The position numbers and the translations under genes are program-made. This document shows, one piece after another, positions 16,799 through 25,699 of a stretch of 64,000 bases of DNA (the stretch's first letter is position 1; every line of letters starts with the position of its first letter). The notes below the pieces were generated by a model. That model saw only the letters and a program-made list of their open reading frames with translations. It was not told the DNA's origin and made no database searches. The stretch comes from Polycyclovorans sp002706265 (lineage in GTDB: Bacteria > Pseudomonadota > Gammaproteobacteria > Nevskiales > Nevskiaceae), in contig CAXBBM010000013.1 in the NCBI GenBank assembly GCA_963973915.1, positions 1 through 64,000 on the forward strand, given 5' to 3'.

Positions 16799-17853
16799 AC
16801 GTGCTGATCGCAGCCGGCGGCACCGGCGGGCACGTCTATCCGGCGCTGGCCGTGGCGCAGGCGCTGGCGCAGCGCGGCCACCGCGTGGAGTGGGTCGGCA
16901 ACGCCGACAGCTTCGAGGCGCGGGCCCTGTCGCGCACGGACATTCCCCTGCACGTGGTGCGCGTGGCGGCGCTGCGCGGCAAGGGGCTGGCCGGCGTGCT
17001 GGCCGCGCCGCTGAACATCGTGCGTGCGGTGACCGCCGCCTGGCGGTTGCTGCGCCGCACGCGCCCCGATGTGGTGCTGGGCATGGGCGGCTTTGTCGCC
17101 GGCCCGGCCGGGCTGGCCGCGTGGCTGGCCCGCGTGCCCTTGGTGATTCACGAGCAGAACGCCGCCGCCGGGCTGACCAACCGTTTGCTGGCGCGGCTGT
17201 CGCGCAAGGTCTTGCTGGGGTTCGAGGGCGCCCTCCCCGGTGGGCAGTGGGTGGGCAACCCGGTCCGTCACGCGGTGCGCGCGCTGCCGTCGCCGGCACA
17301 GCGCTTCGCCGGCCGCGAGGGCGCCTTGCGGGTGCTGGTGGTCGGCGGCTCGCAGGGCGCCAGGGCCCTGAACGAGACGGTACCCGCGGCCCTGGAACTG
17401 ATCCCGGCCGCGCAGCGTCCGCAGCTGCGGCACCAGGGGGGGCGCACGCTGGCGGTGGCCGAAGCCGGTTACCGGGCGGCCGGCGTACAGGCCGAAGTGA
17501 CCGCCTTCATCGACGACATGGCCGCCGCCTTGGCCTGGGCCGACGTGGTCATTGCCCGGGCGGGCGCCTCGACCATTGCCGAGCTTTCGGCCTGTGGCCT
17601 GGGCGGTTTGCTGGTGCCGTATCCCCACGCGGTGGACGATCACCAGACGGCCAATGCCCGGGCGCTGGTGCGGGTGGGCGCGGTGACCTGCATCGCCGAG
17701 CCGCAACTGAGCGCGCGCGACCTGGCCGGCTGGCTGGCCGCGATGACCCGCGACCGTGCGCTGCAGTGTGCGCAGGCCGCCTGCACCGTGGCGCGGCCCG
17801 ATGCCACCGACGACATCGTGGCGGTGCTTGAAGCCTGTGGAGGTGCCGTATGA
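16795..17853 (+). CDS. murG: Lipid II synthase MurG (GlcNAc transferase)
   Basis: Peripheral membrane GT28 glycosyltransferase converting lipid I to lipid II. The 352-residue product opens with the glycine loop AAGGTGGHVYPALAVAQ, followed by GMGGFVAGPAG, VIHEQNAAAGLTNRLL and the second-domain loop VVGGSQGARALNE, then ARAGASTIAELSACG. The reading frame is open far upstream into murD/ftsW, but the true start is the ATG at 16795, which begins at the glycine loop and overlaps the ftsW stop. Confidence 0.97.
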   Translation: MNVLIAAGGTGGHVYPALAVAQALAQRGHRVEWVGNADSFEARALSRTDIPLHVVRVAALRGKGLAGVLAAPLNIVRAVTAAWRLLRRTRPDVVLGMGGFVAGPAGLAAWLARVPLVIHEQNAAAGLTNRLLARLSRKVLLGFEGALPGGQWVGNPVRHAVRALPSPAQRFAGREGALRVLVVGGSQGARALNETVPAALELIPAAQRPQLRHQGGRTLAVAEAGYRAAGVQAEVTAFIDDMAAALAWADVVIARAGASTIAELSACGLGGLLVPYPHAVDDHQTANARALVRVGAVTCIAEPQLSARDLAGWLAAMTRDRALQCAQAACTVARPDATDDIVAVLEACGGAV

Positions 17854-19280
17854 CCCCGGCCACCCTGATGCACTCGCCCATGCGCCGCATTCAGCGCATC
17901 CATCTGCTGGGCATTGGCGGCTCGGGCATGGCGGGCATCGCCGAAGTGCTGATCAACCTCGGGTACCAGGTCACCGGCACCGACCTGCGCCAGAGCCCGG
18001 CGACCGATCGCCTGTCGGCGCTGGGCGCGGTGATCGGCTTCGGCCATGACCCGGCGCACACGGCCGGCGCCGATGCGGTGGTGGTGTCTACCGCGGTCAA
18101 GGCCGACAACCCCGAGCTGGTCTACGCCCGCGCCCACCGGGTGCCGGTGGTGCGCCGCGCCGAAATGCTGGCCGAGCTGATGCGCTTCCGCTTCGGCATC
18201 GCCATTGCCGGCACGCACGGCAAGACCACCACCACCAGTCTGGTCGCCAGCGTGCTGGCCGAGGCCGGGCTGGACCCGACCTATGTCATCGGCGGGCAGC
18301 TCAAAAGTGCGGGGGCGAACGCGCGGCTCGGGCAGGGCACCTGTCTGGTCGCCGAGGCTGACGAGAGCGACGCCTCCTTTCTGCACCTGTCGCCGATGCT
18401 GGCGGCGGTGACCAACATCGACGCCGACCATCTGGAAACCTACGGCGGCGACTTCAACCGGCTGCGCGAGACCTTCGTCGAGTTTCTGCAGCGCCTGCCG
18501 TTCTACGGCCTGGCGATCTTGTGCGCGGACGACGCCGAACTGACCCGGCTGATCCCGCGCATCGGCCGCCCCATCACCACCTACGGGTTTGCCGCCGATG
18601 CCGACGTGCGCGTGCTCAGCCATCGCGCCGCCGGCAACGGCAGTGATTTTCGCGCCCGGCTTGCCGACGGCAGCGAGGCCGATTTTCACCTCAACCTGCC
18701 CGGCCGCCACAACGTGCAGAACGCGCTGGTGGCGCTGGTCATCGGGCAGGAACTGGGCGCCGACGTGGCGGCCATGGCGCGCGCCCTGAAGCGCTTTGAA
18801 GGGGTGGGCCGGCGCTGCGAGCACCATGGTCGCCTGCGCGTGGGGCGCGTGGAGTTCGATCTGGTCGACGATTACGGGCATCACCCCCGCGAGCTGGCCG
18901 CAACCTTCGAGGCGATGCGCAGCGCCTACCCCGGTCGGCGTCTGGTGGTGGCCTTCCAGCCGCACCGTTACAGCCGCACCCGTGACTGTTTCGACGATTT
19001 TTCGGCGGTGTTGTCGGGCGTCGATGCCCTGGTCATGACCGAGGTCTATGCCGCCGGCGAGACGCCGATTGAAGGCGCCGATGCGCGCGCACTGGCCCGC
19101 AGCATCCGCGCCCGCGAGCAGGTCGAGCCGGTGCTGGTGGACCGCGTGTCGGGCATCGAGGCCGCGCTGTTGCCGATGCTTCGCAACGATGACGTGGTGC
19201 TGACGCTGGGTGCCGGCGACATCGGCGGTTTCGCGCCGTTGCTGGCGCAGCAGTACCGGATTCAGGGGGTGCCGGCATGA
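17850..19280 (+). CDS. murC: UDP-MurNAc--L-alanine ligase MurC
   Basis: First Mur ligase, joining L-alanine to UDP-MurNAc. The 476-residue product has IHLLGIGGSGMAGIAEVL at the N terminus, the ATP loop IAGTHGKTTTTSLV, EADESDASFLHL, and the C-terminal DDYGHHPRELAAT and AFQPHRYSRTRD motifs. Overlaps murG and murB by ATGA; the murC-murB-ddl order matches other gammaproteobacteria. Confidence 0.97.
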   Translation: MTPATLMHSPMRRIQRIHLLGIGGSGMAGIAEVLINLGYQVTGTDLRQSPATDRLSALGAVIGFGHDPAHTAGADAVVVSTAVKADNPELVYARAHRVPVVRRAEMLAELMRFRFGIAIAGTHGKTTTTSLVASVLAEAGLDPTYVIGGQLKSAGANARLGQGTCLVAEADESDASFLHLSPMLAAVTNIDADHLETYGGDFNRLRETFVEFLQRLPFYGLAILCADDAELTRLIPRIGRPITTYGFAADADVRVLSHRAAGNGSDFRARLADGSEADFHLNLPGRHNVQNALVALVIGQELGADVAAMARALKRFEGVGRRCEHHGRLRVGRVEFDLVDDYGHHPRELAATFEAMRSAYPGRRLVVAFQPHRYSRTRDCFDDFSAVLSGVDALVMTEVYAAGETPIEGADARALARSIRAREQVEPVLVDRVSGIEAALLPMLRNDDVVLTLGAGDIGGFAPLLAQQYRIQGVPA

Positions 19281-20161
19281 GTCCGCGCGGCCGCTGGCAG
19301 ACCCAGGCCCCGTTGGCGCCGCTGACCACCTGGCGGGTGGGCGGACCGGCGGAGGTGTTGTTCGAGCCGGCCGACCGTGCCGATCTGCAGGCGGTGCTGC
19401 GCGCGCTGCCGGCCGACACGCCCCTCACCTGGCTGGGCCTGGGCAGCAACGTGCTGATTCGCGATGGCGGCATCCGCGGGGTGGTGATTCGTCTGGCCAA
19501 CACGCTCGATGCCATTGCCGTTGACCGCGCCGGCGCGCGGCTGGTCGCCGAGGCCGGCGCGCACTGCGCGCGGGTCGCCAAGGTGGCGCGCGATGCGGGC
19601 CTGGCCGCGCTGGGGTTTCTGGCCGGGATTCCCGGCAGCATCGGTGGCGCACTGGCGATGAATGCCGGCGCCTGGGGCGGCGAAACCTGGCCCGAGGTCG
19701 AGGCCGCCGAAGTGATCTATCGCGACGGCCGCACCGAATGGTTGCCGGCCGATGCCATGCGCTATGCCTATCGCGAAGTGCAGATGCCGGCGGGCGTGGC
19801 AGGCTTTCTGGCCGCCCGCTTCCGTGTGCGCGAAGACGTGAATGCCGTCCACGCCACGGCCACCCGCGACAGCCTGGCGCGGCGCAAGGCGTCGCAGCCG
19901 GTGGGCCGGCCCAGCGCCGGTTCCACCTTCCGCAATCCACCGGGTGACCACGCGGCGCGGCTGATCGAGGCCTGTGGCCTGAAGGGCTTGACCATTGGCG
20001 GCGCGTCGGTCTCGACGCAGCACAGCAATTTCATTCTGACGGCGCCGGGCGCCCGCGCCGCAGACGTTGAGGCGCTGATGGCCGAGATTCGCCAGCGGGT
20101 GGCCGCGCAGACCGGCGTGTCGCTGCACCCCGAAGTGCGCGTGCTGGGAGAGGCCGCATGA
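19277..20161 (+). CDS. murB: UDP-N-acetylenolpyruvoylglucosamine reductase MurB
   Basis: FAD- and NADPH-dependent reductase that forms UDP-MurNAc. The 294-residue product has the short family-II architecture: APLTTWRVGGPAEVLFEP, the FAD-binding LGLGSNVLIRDGGIRG, IPGSIGGALAMNAGAWGGE, the catalytic-serine segment GSTFRNPPGDHAARLIE and the C-terminal LHPEVRVLG containing the catalytic glutamate. It differs from the longer E. coli type. Overlaps murC and ddl by ATGA. Confidence 0.96.
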   Translation: MSPRGRWQTQAPLAPLTTWRVGGPAEVLFEPADRADLQAVLRALPADTPLTWLGLGSNVLIRDGGIRGVVIRLANTLDAIAVDRAGARLVAEAGAHCARVAKVARDAGLAALGFLAGIPGSIGGALAMNAGAWGGETWPEVEAAEVIYRDGRTEWLPADAMRYAYREVQMPAGVAGFLAARFRVREDVNAVHATATRDSLARRKASQPVGRPSAGSTFRNPPGDHAARLIEACGLKGLTIGGASVSTQHSNFILTAPGARAADVEALMAEIRQRVAAQTGVSLHPEVRVLGEAA

Positions 20162-21084
20162 GCGTTTCCGACCTTGCGGTGCTGATGGGCGGCTGGAGCG
20201 CCGAGCGCCAGGTGTCGCTGTGGAGCGGCGAGGCGGTGGTGGCCGCGCTGCGCAGTGCCGGCCATGACCCGCAGGTGATCGACATTCGCACCCCGGCCGA
20301 GGTGATGACCCTGGCCGCGCGCGGCGTGCGGCGGGTGATCAGCGTGTTGCACGGCACCGGTGGCGAAGACGGTCGGGTGCAGAGTGCGCTGGATCTGCAG
20401 GGCATCGCCTACCCCGGCTGCGGCGTGCTGGCCTCGGCGCTGGCCATGGACAAGTTGCAGACCAAGCGTCTGTGGCGCTCGCTGGGGCTGCCCACCGCCG
20501 ACTGGCAGGTGGTGGATTCGCCCTCGGCCCTGCGCGCGACCGCAGAGGCCTTCGGCTATCCGGTGTTCGTGAAGCCCTCGTCCGACGGTTCCAGCGTGGG
20601 CATTTCGAAGGTGCGGGATGCGGCCGAGGTGGATGCGGCGTGGCATTCGGCGCGGGCCGGTGCCGGGGTGGTGATGGTGGAGCGCTGCGTGGTCGGCGGT
20701 GAGCTGACCTGCAGCATTCTCGACGGCGTGGCCCTGCCGGTGATCCGCATTGAACCGGATGGCGAGTTTTACGACTTCAATGCCAAGTACGTGTCCAACG
20801 CGACGCGCTATCACTGCCCGGCCGGCCTTGCGCCGGCGGACGAGCAGCGCCTGCAGACCCTGGCGCTGGCGGCGTTCGACGCGGTGGGCGGCGAGGGCTT
20901 CGGGCGGGTCGACTTTTTGATGGGGGACGACCTGCAGCCGTCCCTGCTTGAGGTCAACACCCTGCCGGGCATGACCTCGCATTCGCTGCTGCCGCTGGCC
21001 GCGCGCGTGGCGGGCCTCGACATGCCGGCGCTGCTCGACCGCATGGTCGGGCTCGCCCATGCGCGCATGGCGGTGCCGGCATGA
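20158..21084 (+). CDS. ddl: D-alanine--D-alanine ligase
   Basis: ATP-grasp enzyme making the D-Ala-D-Ala dipeptide used by MurF. The 308-residue product shows LMGGWSAERQVSLWSGE (substrate loop), VLHGTGGEDGRVQSALDL, FVKPSSDGSSVGISKV (ATP loop) and the metal-binding end LLEVNTLPGMTSHSLLP. It is the B-type ligase usually found in the division cluster. Overlaps murB and ftsQ by ATGA. Confidence 0.97.
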   Translation: MSVSDLAVLMGGWSAERQVSLWSGEAVVAALRSAGHDPQVIDIRTPAEVMTLAARGVRRVISVLHGTGGEDGRVQSALDLQGIAYPGCGVLASALAMDKLQTKRLWRSLGLPTADWQVVDSPSALRATAEAFGYPVFVKPSSDGSSVGISKVRDAAEVDAAWHSARAGAGVVMVERCVVGGELTCSILDGVALPVIRIEPDGEFYDFNAKYVSNATRYHCPAGLAPADEQRLQTLALAAFDAVGGEGFGRVDFLMGDDLQPSLLEVNTLPGMTSHSLLPLAARVAGLDMPALLDRMVGLAHARMAVPA

Positions 21085-21836
21085 ACGCGGTGTCGCCGCT
21101 GTCGATGGGGCTGTCGGCCGGCGCGGTCGAGACGCGCGCCCTGCGCTGGGTGGCGGGGCTGGTCTGCGCCAGTCTGCTCATCGGCGGGTTCTGGGCGGCC
21201 GGCCAGCAGGCCACGCAGCCGCCCGCCACCCTGAGCGTGTCGGGCCTGGGCACGCATGTGCAGGCGGCCGAGATTCACCGGGTGCTGGCCGATGCCCTGA
21301 ACGGGCCGATCAGTGCGGTCGATTTGCGGGTGCTGCGTGACCAGGTGCTGACCCTGCCGTGGGTGGCCGAGGCCCGGGTCGAGCGGCTGTGGCCCAGCGG
21401 CCTGCACGTGGCCCTGACCGAGCGGGTGCCGCTGGCGCGTTGGGGCACCGAAAGTCTGCTGGACCGCGACGGGGTGATCTTCAAGCCGCGCCTGTCCGAG
21501 ATTTCGACCGAGCTGCCGCAGCTCGATGGCCCCGCCGATCAGGCCGAAGAAGTGCTGCAACGCTTTCACGGGCTGCGGGAATCCCTGAGCGAAGCCGGGC
21601 TGACCCTGACGGGGCTGTCGCTGGACGTGCGCGGCGAGTGGATTGGCCGGCTGGCGCCGGGCATTCCGGTGCGGTTTGGCCGGGTCGATCCCATGGACAA
21701 GGTTGCGGTGTTGGGCGGCCCGGTGCGCCGCGTGATGACGGGTCGCCAATCCGAGGTCGAGCGCATCGACCTTCGCTACACCAACGGGTTTGCCGTGCGC
21801 TGGCGAACCGGTGACGAAACTGAAGGAGGCCGGTAA
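21081..21836 (+). CDS. ftsQ: Cell division protein FtsQ
   Basis: Bitopic divisome scaffold protein. The 251-residue product has a short cytoplasmic tail, one transmembrane helix (about residues 27-45, LVCASLLIGGFWAAG) and a periplasmic POTRA domain (about 52-125) containing VLTLPWVAEARVERLWPSGLHVALTERVP in two parts, followed by the FtsQ/DivIB beta domain. Overlaps ddl by ATGA and shares one base with the ftsA start (TAATG). Confidence 0.95.
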   Translation: MNAVSPLSMGLSAGAVETRALRWVAGLVCASLLIGGFWAAGQQATQPPATLSVSGLGTHVQAAEIHRVLADALNGPISAVDLRVLRDQVLTLPWVAEARVERLWPSGLHVALTERVPLARWGTESLLDRDGVIFKPRLSEISTELPQLDGPADQAEEVLQRFHGLRESLSEAGLTLTGLSLDVRGEWIGRLAPGIPVRFGRVDPMDKVAVLGGPVRRVMTGRQSEVERIDLRYTNGFAVRWRTGDETEGGR

Positions 21837-23068
21837 TGGCCAGACGAGACGAGCGGGATTTATGGGTGGCGCTGGACATTGGTACGTCCAAGTGCCGGGT
21901 GCTGGTGGGGCAGGTGATGCCCGAAGGCCACATGGAAGTGATCAGCGAAGGCGTGGCCGAGTGCCGCGGCGTCAGCCGCGGCGACGTGGTCAATATCGAA
22001 GCGACCATCACCGCCATTCGCCGTGCAGTGGAAAACGCCGAACAGCTGGGCAGTTGCCGCATCGGCTCGGTGAATGTCGGCACCTCGGGGCCGCACATTC
22101 AGGGCCACAACTCCACCGGCGTGGCGCCGGTGCGTGGTCGCGAAGTGACGCAGAAAGATGTCGAAAGCGTGATCGACGCCGCCAAGGCGGTGCTGATCCC
22201 GGCCGACCAGCGCATCTTTCACGTCATTCCCCAGGAATTCATGGTCGATGGCCGCGACGGCATTCACGACGCGGTGGGCATGCACGGCGTGCGGCTCGAG
22301 GCCAGGGTGCACCTCATCACCGGCTCGGAAGGGGCGCAGCTGAACGTGCGCAAGTGCGTCGAGCGCAGCGATCTGGTGCTCGACAACCTGTTCGTGCCGC
22401 ACATCACCGCTGCCGAAGCGGTGCTGCTGCCCGAGGAGCGGTCGCTGGGCGTCGGCCTGATCGACATTGGTGCCGGCATCTCCGACATCTCGGTGCATCG
22501 CGGCGGCGCCATCCGTCACAGCGCCGTGCTGGCGATGGGCGGCAATCTGGTCACCAACGACATTTCCATGGCCTTCCGCACACCGGCGCCGTCGGCCGAG
22601 CTGATCAAGATTGAGCATGGCTGTGCCTGGCCGCAGATGGTCACCGGCAACGATGTCATCGAAGTGCGCGGCGTGGGCGACGGCCCGGTGCGGCAGTTGT
22701 CGCGGCAGACCCTGTCGGAAGTGATCTGGGCGCGTTACGACGAGATTTTCCGCTTCATTCTGCGCGAGCTGCGGCGCTCCGAAACCGAGGAGATGATCAA
22801 GTCTGGCGGGCTGGTTCTGACCGGCGGTGCCGCGGCCATGCCCGGCGTCGTGGAGTTGGCCGAGCAGATTTTCAACATCCCGGTGCGGATCGGGTTGCCG
22901 CACAACATCGCCGGCCCCGAGGCGCTGCTGCGGGACCCCTCCGCCGCCGCCGCCGCCGGCCTGTTGCTGGCGGCGCATCGCATTGGATTTCAGCGGCCGC
23001 CAGAGAATGCGGTGAACGCCGCCCAATGGTTGAAGAGCGTGAAAGAGTGGTTTGCGAAAAATTTCTAG
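21836..23068 (+). CDS. ftsA: Cell division protein FtsA
   Basis: Actin-like ATPase that tethers FtsZ filaments to the membrane. The 410-residue product has VALDIGTSKCRVLVG (phosphate 1), the 1C-domain region, GLIDIGAGISDISVHRGG (phosphate 2), VLTGGAAAMPGVVELAEQIF (adenosine region) and a C-terminal amphipathic membrane-targeting helix (LKSVKEWFAKNF). A good Shine-Dalgarno (GGAGG) lies before the start at 21836, within the end of ftsQ. Confidence 0.97.
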   Translation: MARRDERDLWVALDIGTSKCRVLVGQVMPEGHMEVISEGVAECRGVSRGDVVNIEATITAIRRAVENAEQLGSCRIGSVNVGTSGPHIQGHNSTGVAPVRGREVTQKDVESVIDAAKAVLIPADQRIFHVIPQEFMVDGRDGIHDAVGMHGVRLEARVHLITGSEGAQLNVRKCVERSDLVLDNLFVPHITAAEAVLLPEERSLGVGLIDIGAGISDISVHRGGAIRHSAVLAMGGNLVTNDISMAFRTPAPSAELIKIEHGCAWPQMVTGNDVIEVRGVGDGPVRQLSRQTLSEVIWARYDEIFRFILRELRRSETEEMIKSGGLVLTGGAAAMPGVVELAEQIFNIPVRIGLPHNIAGPEALLRDPSAAAAAGLLLAAHRIGFQRPPENAVNAAQWLKSVKEWFAKNF

Positions 23069-23096
23069 AAACAGGCTGCAAAGCGGTAAAAATGCA

Positions 23097-23129
23097 TTGA
23101 CTTGACGGGTGTGATGAAAGATTATTAAA
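23097..23129 (+). promoter_or_regulatory. Overlapping candidate promoters for ftsZ
   Basis: TTGACT (23097-23102) with GATTAT (23120-23125) at 17 bp, and TTGACG (23102-23107) with TATTAA (23124-23129) at 16 bp, are two overlapping sigma-70-type candidates. Both -10 elements fall in the left arm of the palindrome at 23121-23149. Confidence 0.45.
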
Positions 23130-23149
23130 ACTTGTAAAGTTTTAATAAT
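23121..23149. repeat. Perfect 13-bp AT-rich inverted repeat before ftsZ
   Basis: ATTATTAAAACTT (23121-23133), a GTA spacer and AAGTTTTAATAAT (23137-23149) form a perfect palindrome in a genome of high GC. It overlaps candidate -10 elements, so it could be an operator; in RNA it could form a hairpin in the ftsZ leader. Confidence 0.85.
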
Positions 23150-23158
23150 TAAAACGTC

Positions 23159-23182
23159 ACTTAGCAAAAGACTTAGCGAAAG
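23159..23182 (+). repeat. Tandem 12-bp direct repeat in the ftsZ leader
   Basis: ACTTAGCAAAAG (23159-23170) is followed directly by ACTTAGCGAAAG (23171-23182), one mismatch. Two in-phase copies suggest a protein-binding site, but no known box matches. Confidence 0.7.
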
Positions 23183-23250
23183 TAGTTCTGATCAATTTTT
23201 TAACCGGCTCAGGCCGGACACGAGTAGCGCTTCTGGCGCAGGAGATGACG

Positions 23251-24465
23251 ATGAGCAGCAAACAATCGCGGGAAATGTTCGAAATTCTGGATGGCCAGAG
23301 CCGAAAGGCCGTTATTCGTGTGATCGGCGTCGGCGGCGGCGGTTGCAATACGGTCAACCAGATGGCCCAGGGCGGTATTGATGGCGTGGAGTTCATCTGC
23401 GCCAATACCGATCGCGACCATCTCGAAAAATGTCTGCCGACCAGCCAGATCCAGCTGGGTCTTGAGCTGACGCGCGGCCTGGGCGCGGGTTCCAACCCCG
23501 AGATCGGCCGTCAGGCGGCCGAGGAAGATCGCGACCGCATTCGTGAAATGCTGGAAGGTACCGATCTGCTTTTCATTACCGCCGGCATGGGGGGCGGTAC
23601 CGGAACCGGCGCCGCCCCGGTGATTGCCGAAGTGGCCAAGGAATTGGGCATTCTCACGGTGGCGGTGGTCACCAAGCCGTTTGCCCACGAGAATCGCAAA
23701 CGCCTCAAGGTGGCCATGCAGGGCATTGATGATCTGCGCGAGCGCGTCGATTCTCTGGTGTTGATCCCCAACGAGAAACTTTCACTGGTGCTCGGCTCAA
23801 AGATCACGGTGATGAATTGCTTCAAGGCCGCCAATGACGTGCTGAACAACGCGGTGCAGGGGATTTCGGAGCTGATTACCCGGCCGGGGCATATCAACGT
23901 CGATTTCGCCGACGTGAAAACCGTGATGTCGAATCGCGGCATGGCGATGATGGGCATTGGCCGTGCCAGCGGTGAAGGGCGCGCCCAGAAGGCGGTCGAA
24001 ATGGCGCTGTCCAGCCCGCTGCTGGATGACATTGAGCTCTCCGGCGCCCGGGGGCTGCTGGTGAACGTGACCTGCGACGAGTCGCTGGAGATGGAAGAGT
24101 GGGAATTCATCAACCAGCGCGTCAACGACATCGCCTCTGACGAGGCCGACGCCAAGTGCGGCATGGCCTTCAACCCCGATGCCAACGGCGAAATCTGGGT
24201 GACGGTGGTGGCCACCGGTCTGGGGAATCCCCGGCAGGCCGAAGCGCCTGCCGCGCATCAGGCGCCGCCGGCGATGCACAACCCCAAGGTGGCGGCGTTT
24301 TTGCGGCCGGCCGCCGAGCCCATGGCGATGGAAGCCGAGCCCCGTCATGCCTATCCGCAAAAGCAGGCCTTGCGGGCAGCGGGCGGCGGCGGTTCGTCGT
24401 TCCCCATCGGGCTGGATGACAACATCATCAACATTCCGGCCTTCCTGCGGAATCAGGCCGACTGA
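23251..24465 (+). CDS. ftsZ: Cell division protein FtsZ
   Basis: Tubulin-like GTPase that builds the division ring. The 404-residue product has the nucleotide-binding IGVGGGGCNTVNQM, the tubulin signature ITAGMGGGTGTGAAPV, the catalytic T7-loop region FADVKTVMSNRGMAMMGIG, a variable Ala/Pro-rich linker (about 325-390) and the conserved C-terminal peptide IPAFLRNQ that binds FtsA. The ATG at 23251 is preferred to the one at 23245: AGGAG ends immediately before 23245 but six bases before 23251. Separated from ftsA by 182 bp carrying its own control elements, so likely expressed also from a local promoter. Confidence 0.96.
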   Translation: MSSKQSREMFEILDGQSRKAVIRVIGVGGGGCNTVNQMAQGGIDGVEFICANTDRDHLEKCLPTSQIQLGLELTRGLGAGSNPEIGRQAAEEDRDRIREMLEGTDLLFITAGMGGGTGTGAAPVIAEVAKELGILTVAVVTKPFAHENRKRLKVAMQGIDDLRERVDSLVLIPNEKLSLVLGSKITVMNCFKAANDVLNNAVQGISELITRPGHINVDFADVKTVMSNRGMAMMGIGRASGEGRAQKAVEMALSSPLLDDIELSGARGLLVNVTCDESLEMEEWEFINQRVNDIASDEADAKCGMAFNPDANGEIWVTVVATGLGNPRQAEAPAAHQAPPAMHNPKVAAFLRPAAEPMAMEAEPRHAYPQKQALRAAGGGGSSFPIGLDDNIINIPAFLRNQAD

Positions 24466-24473
24466 ACCGGTCT

Positions 24474-24504
24474 CGCCCGGACGCGCGCAGTGCGCGTCCG
24501 GGCG
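24474..24504 (+). terminator. GC-rich hairpin after ftsZ
   Basis: CGCCCGGACGCGC (24474-24486) pairs perfectly with GCGCGTCCGGGCG (24492-24504) around a five-base loop, nine bases after the ftsZ stop. There is no T tract, so it may slow or protect rather than terminate by itself; the next hairpin has the T run. Confidence 0.6.
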
Positions 24505-24518
24505 GCCCTTGATGCGGC

Positions 24519-24548
24519 GTGCCGCTCGCCCGGGCAAGCGGCATTTTT
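24519..24548 (+). terminator. Intrinsic terminator of the dcw operon
   Basis: GTGCCGCT (24519-24526) pairs with AGCGGCAT (24537-24544) with one G-T pair, followed by five T residues to 24548. This is the standard Rho-independent layout and separates ftsZ from lpxC. Confidence 0.7.
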
Positions 24549-24670
24549 GGCGCCCGCACTTTTGCATGCGCCCGGGGTCAGAATCGCTTTCAGGCTAAAG
24601 TCAAGCCTTGAATCCACCGCGTCGGCACGCCATCACCGGGTCGCTGACCGCTAGAACAACAGACTTCGCC

Positions 24671-25591
24671 ATGGCGCAACAACGAACGATTCGACAAACC
24701 ATCCGGGCATCCGGCATCGGGCTGCACTCCGGGCGCAAGGTGTTCATGTCGCTGCTGCCGGCGCCGCCCGACAGCGGCATCGTGTTTCGCCGTACCGACC
24801 TGTCGCCCGCCGTGGATGTGCCCACCCGGGCCGACTGGCTGCGCGAGGCGACCATGTGCAGCACGCTGGTCAATGAAGAGAACGTCAAGATCATGACCAT
24901 TGAGCACCTGATGTCGGCGCTGGCCGGCTTGGGCGTCGACAATTGTCTGGTCGAACTGTCATCCCCCGAGGTACCGATCATGGACGGCAGCTCCGCGCCG
25001 TTCGTATTTCTGCTGCAGTCGGTGGGCCTGCGTGAGCAGGGAGTGCCGAAGCGCTTCATCAAGATTCGTCAGCCGGTGCATGTGCAGGACGGGGACAAGT
25101 GGGCACGGTTCGAGCCCTACGAGGGGTTTCGCCTGTCGTTCACGATCGATTTTCCGCACCCGGCGCTGCGCTCGACCCAGCAGAGCACCGCCATCGAGTT
25201 CTCGACCACGCAGTACATACGCGAGGTCGCAAGGGCACGGACCTTCGGTTTCATGCGCGAGCTCGATCAGTTGCGTGCCCACAACCTGGGCCTGGGCGCC
25301 AGCCTCGACAACGTCGTGGCGCTGGATGATTTTCGAGTGGTGAACCCCGACGGTCTGCGTTACGACGACGAATTCGTCCGCCACAAGATTCTCGACGCGA
25401 TCGGTGATCTCTATCTGCTGGGGCATCACGTGATCGGTGCCTACAGCGCCTACAAGTCGGGGCACGCGCTGAACAATCAGTTGGTGCGCGCCCTGCTTGC
25501 CGACCGCAAGTCATGGGAGTGGGTCAGCTTCGAGGCCGAGGCGCGCGCCCCCGTGCAGTTCGAGCCGGTGTCCCGGCTGGCGGCCGCCTGA
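24671..25591 (+). CDS. lpxC: UDP-3-O-acyl-N-acetylglucosamine deacetylase LpxC
   Basis: Zinc deacetylase for the committed step of lipid A synthesis. The 306-residue product (E. coli has 305) contains ASGIGLHSGRKV, the zinc-ligand motif TIEHLMSALAGLGVDN, EVPIMDGSSAPFVFLL and the C-terminal HKILDAIGDLYLLGHHVIG with further zinc and catalytic residues. The ATG at 24671 matches the family start; the in-frame extension to 24608 is not conserved. It lies beyond the ftsZ terminators, so it is probably transcribed separately. Confidence 0.96.
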   Translation: MAQQRTIRQTIRASGIGLHSGRKVFMSLLPAPPDSGIVFRRTDLSPAVDVPTRADWLREATMCSTLVNEENVKIMTIEHLMSALAGLGVDNCLVELSSPEVPIMDGSSAPFVFLLQSVGLREQGVPKRFIKIRQPVHVQDGDKWARFEPYEGFRLSFTIDFPHPALRSTQQSTAIEFSTTQYIREVARARTFGFMRELDQLRAHNLGLGASLDNVVALDDFRVVNPDGLRYDDEFVRHKILDAIGDLYLLGHHVIGAYSAYKSGHALNNQLVRALLADRKSWEWVSFEAEARAPVQFEPVSRLAAA

Positions 25592-25699
25592 CCCAAGCGC
25601 GGTCCTTCGCCACGCATGTCAGAAATTTGACAGCGGGGGCGGGCAGTCGGTAAAACCCGGGCATGGTCTGAAGCCTGCCTGAACGGCACTCCCGGGCTT

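Noticed and set aside
25617..25632. TGTCA/TGACA dyad after lpxC as a terminator or operator
   Set aside because: Only a 5-bp stem with a six-base centre; not distinguishable from chance.
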